The position numbers and the translations under genes are program-made. The notes under the pieces were generated by a model. It ran no database searches and was not told where the DNA came from. It saw only the letters and a program-made list of their open reading frames with translations. Shown piece after piece: positions 30,327 to 30,396 of a stretch of 30,396 bases of DNA (positions are counted from its first letter, which is position 1; every line of letters begins with the position of its first letter). The DNA comes from Dimorphilus gyrociliatus (lineage: Eukaryota > Annelida > Polychaeta > Dinophilidae). The stretch covers positions 1-30,396 of the forward strand of contig CAJFCJ010000136.1 of assembly GCA_904063045.1 (NCBI GenBank), in the 5' to 3' direction.

Positions 30327-30396
30327 TTATTCTTTCAGCCAGGTTCCTTTCCTTCTATCAAATTTGAGAGAACACTGTTTAGCTTCAAAATTGAGG
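30327..30396 (-). CDS. Possible C-terminal end of an upstream retroelement frame (pol?), partial
   Basis: On the minus strand the edge of the window is open for 22 codons in one frame, ending at TAA 30329-30327, 33 bases before the acidic protein's first ATG. A basic, Trp-containing tail would fit the end of an integrase, but 22 residues are too few to identify it. Confidence 0.2.
   Translation of the reverse strand, partial: LNFEAKQCSLKFDRRKGTWLKE

Noticed and set aside
1-30396. CRISPR array, bacterial operon, rRNA or tRNA genes
   Set aside because: No regularly spaced repeat array, no bacterial gene structure, and no cloverleaf or rRNA-like segment was recognised; spliced metazoan genes dominate.

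Overview
The window is AT-rich nuclear DNA from an animal, most likely a spiralian/lophotrochozoan such as an annelid-like invertebrate. That rests on a polycystin-1 family gene, secreted apple/PAN, trefoil and LDLa domain proteins, very short GT-AG introns (about 48-112 bp), AATAAA polyadenylation signals, and a mix of Tc1/mariner, Ty3/gypsy, hAT-like, foldback and env-bearing LTR elements. The species cannot be named from the sequence. All functional statements are by-eye homology; no search was run.

Left half (1-15.4 kb), compact intact genes. (i) The 3' two-thirds or so of a polycystin-1-like receptor/channel gene, 3-8465 (+), in seven exons: PKD-type modules, REJ region, a degenerate GPS, PLAT, 11 membrane segments with the polycystin extracellular domain before the last five, and a charged cytoplasmic tail. 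(ii) A secreted apple/trefoil/apple/lectin-like mosaic, 9167-10720 (+), four exons. (iii) A secreted three-PAN-domain protein, 11330-12264 (-), four exons. (iv) A secreted protein built of two copies of an unrecognised module, 13097-14443 (+), five exons, divergent from (iii). It runs straight into a decayed transposase fragment, so its 3' end is uncertain. (v) A small RING-HC protein, 14967-15377 (-). Extracellular and membrane recognition proteins dominate.

Right half (15.4-30.4 kb), repeats and dead genes. Ty3/gypsy gag-pol remnants are interleaved with pieces of a leucine-rich-repeat membrane protein gene (16.3-19.1 kb). Then come a mariner-type transposase relic, a foldback element with 190-bp arms and an internal 42-bp tandem repeat, two copies in opposite orientation of a 210-bp hAT-like MITE carrying TTAGGG-type motifs, and a third MITE of similar size. 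There are also LDLa-domain pseudogenes and a sulfotransferase-family pseudogene with one nonsense codon and one frameshift.

The right end is the 3' part of an LTR retroelement on the minus strand: a 635-bp LTR (26625-27259), a polypurine tract, a long envelope-like glycoprotein frame, and upstream of it a very acidic Ser/Asp/Glu-rich frame. That acidic frame carries a tandem series of SUMO-interaction-like motifs and ends in a signal peptide that leads into the glycoprotein frame across a frame break. The LTR lies inside an LDLa coding exon. The acidic SIM-like protein physically joined to a retroelement glycoprotein is the most unusual item in the window.
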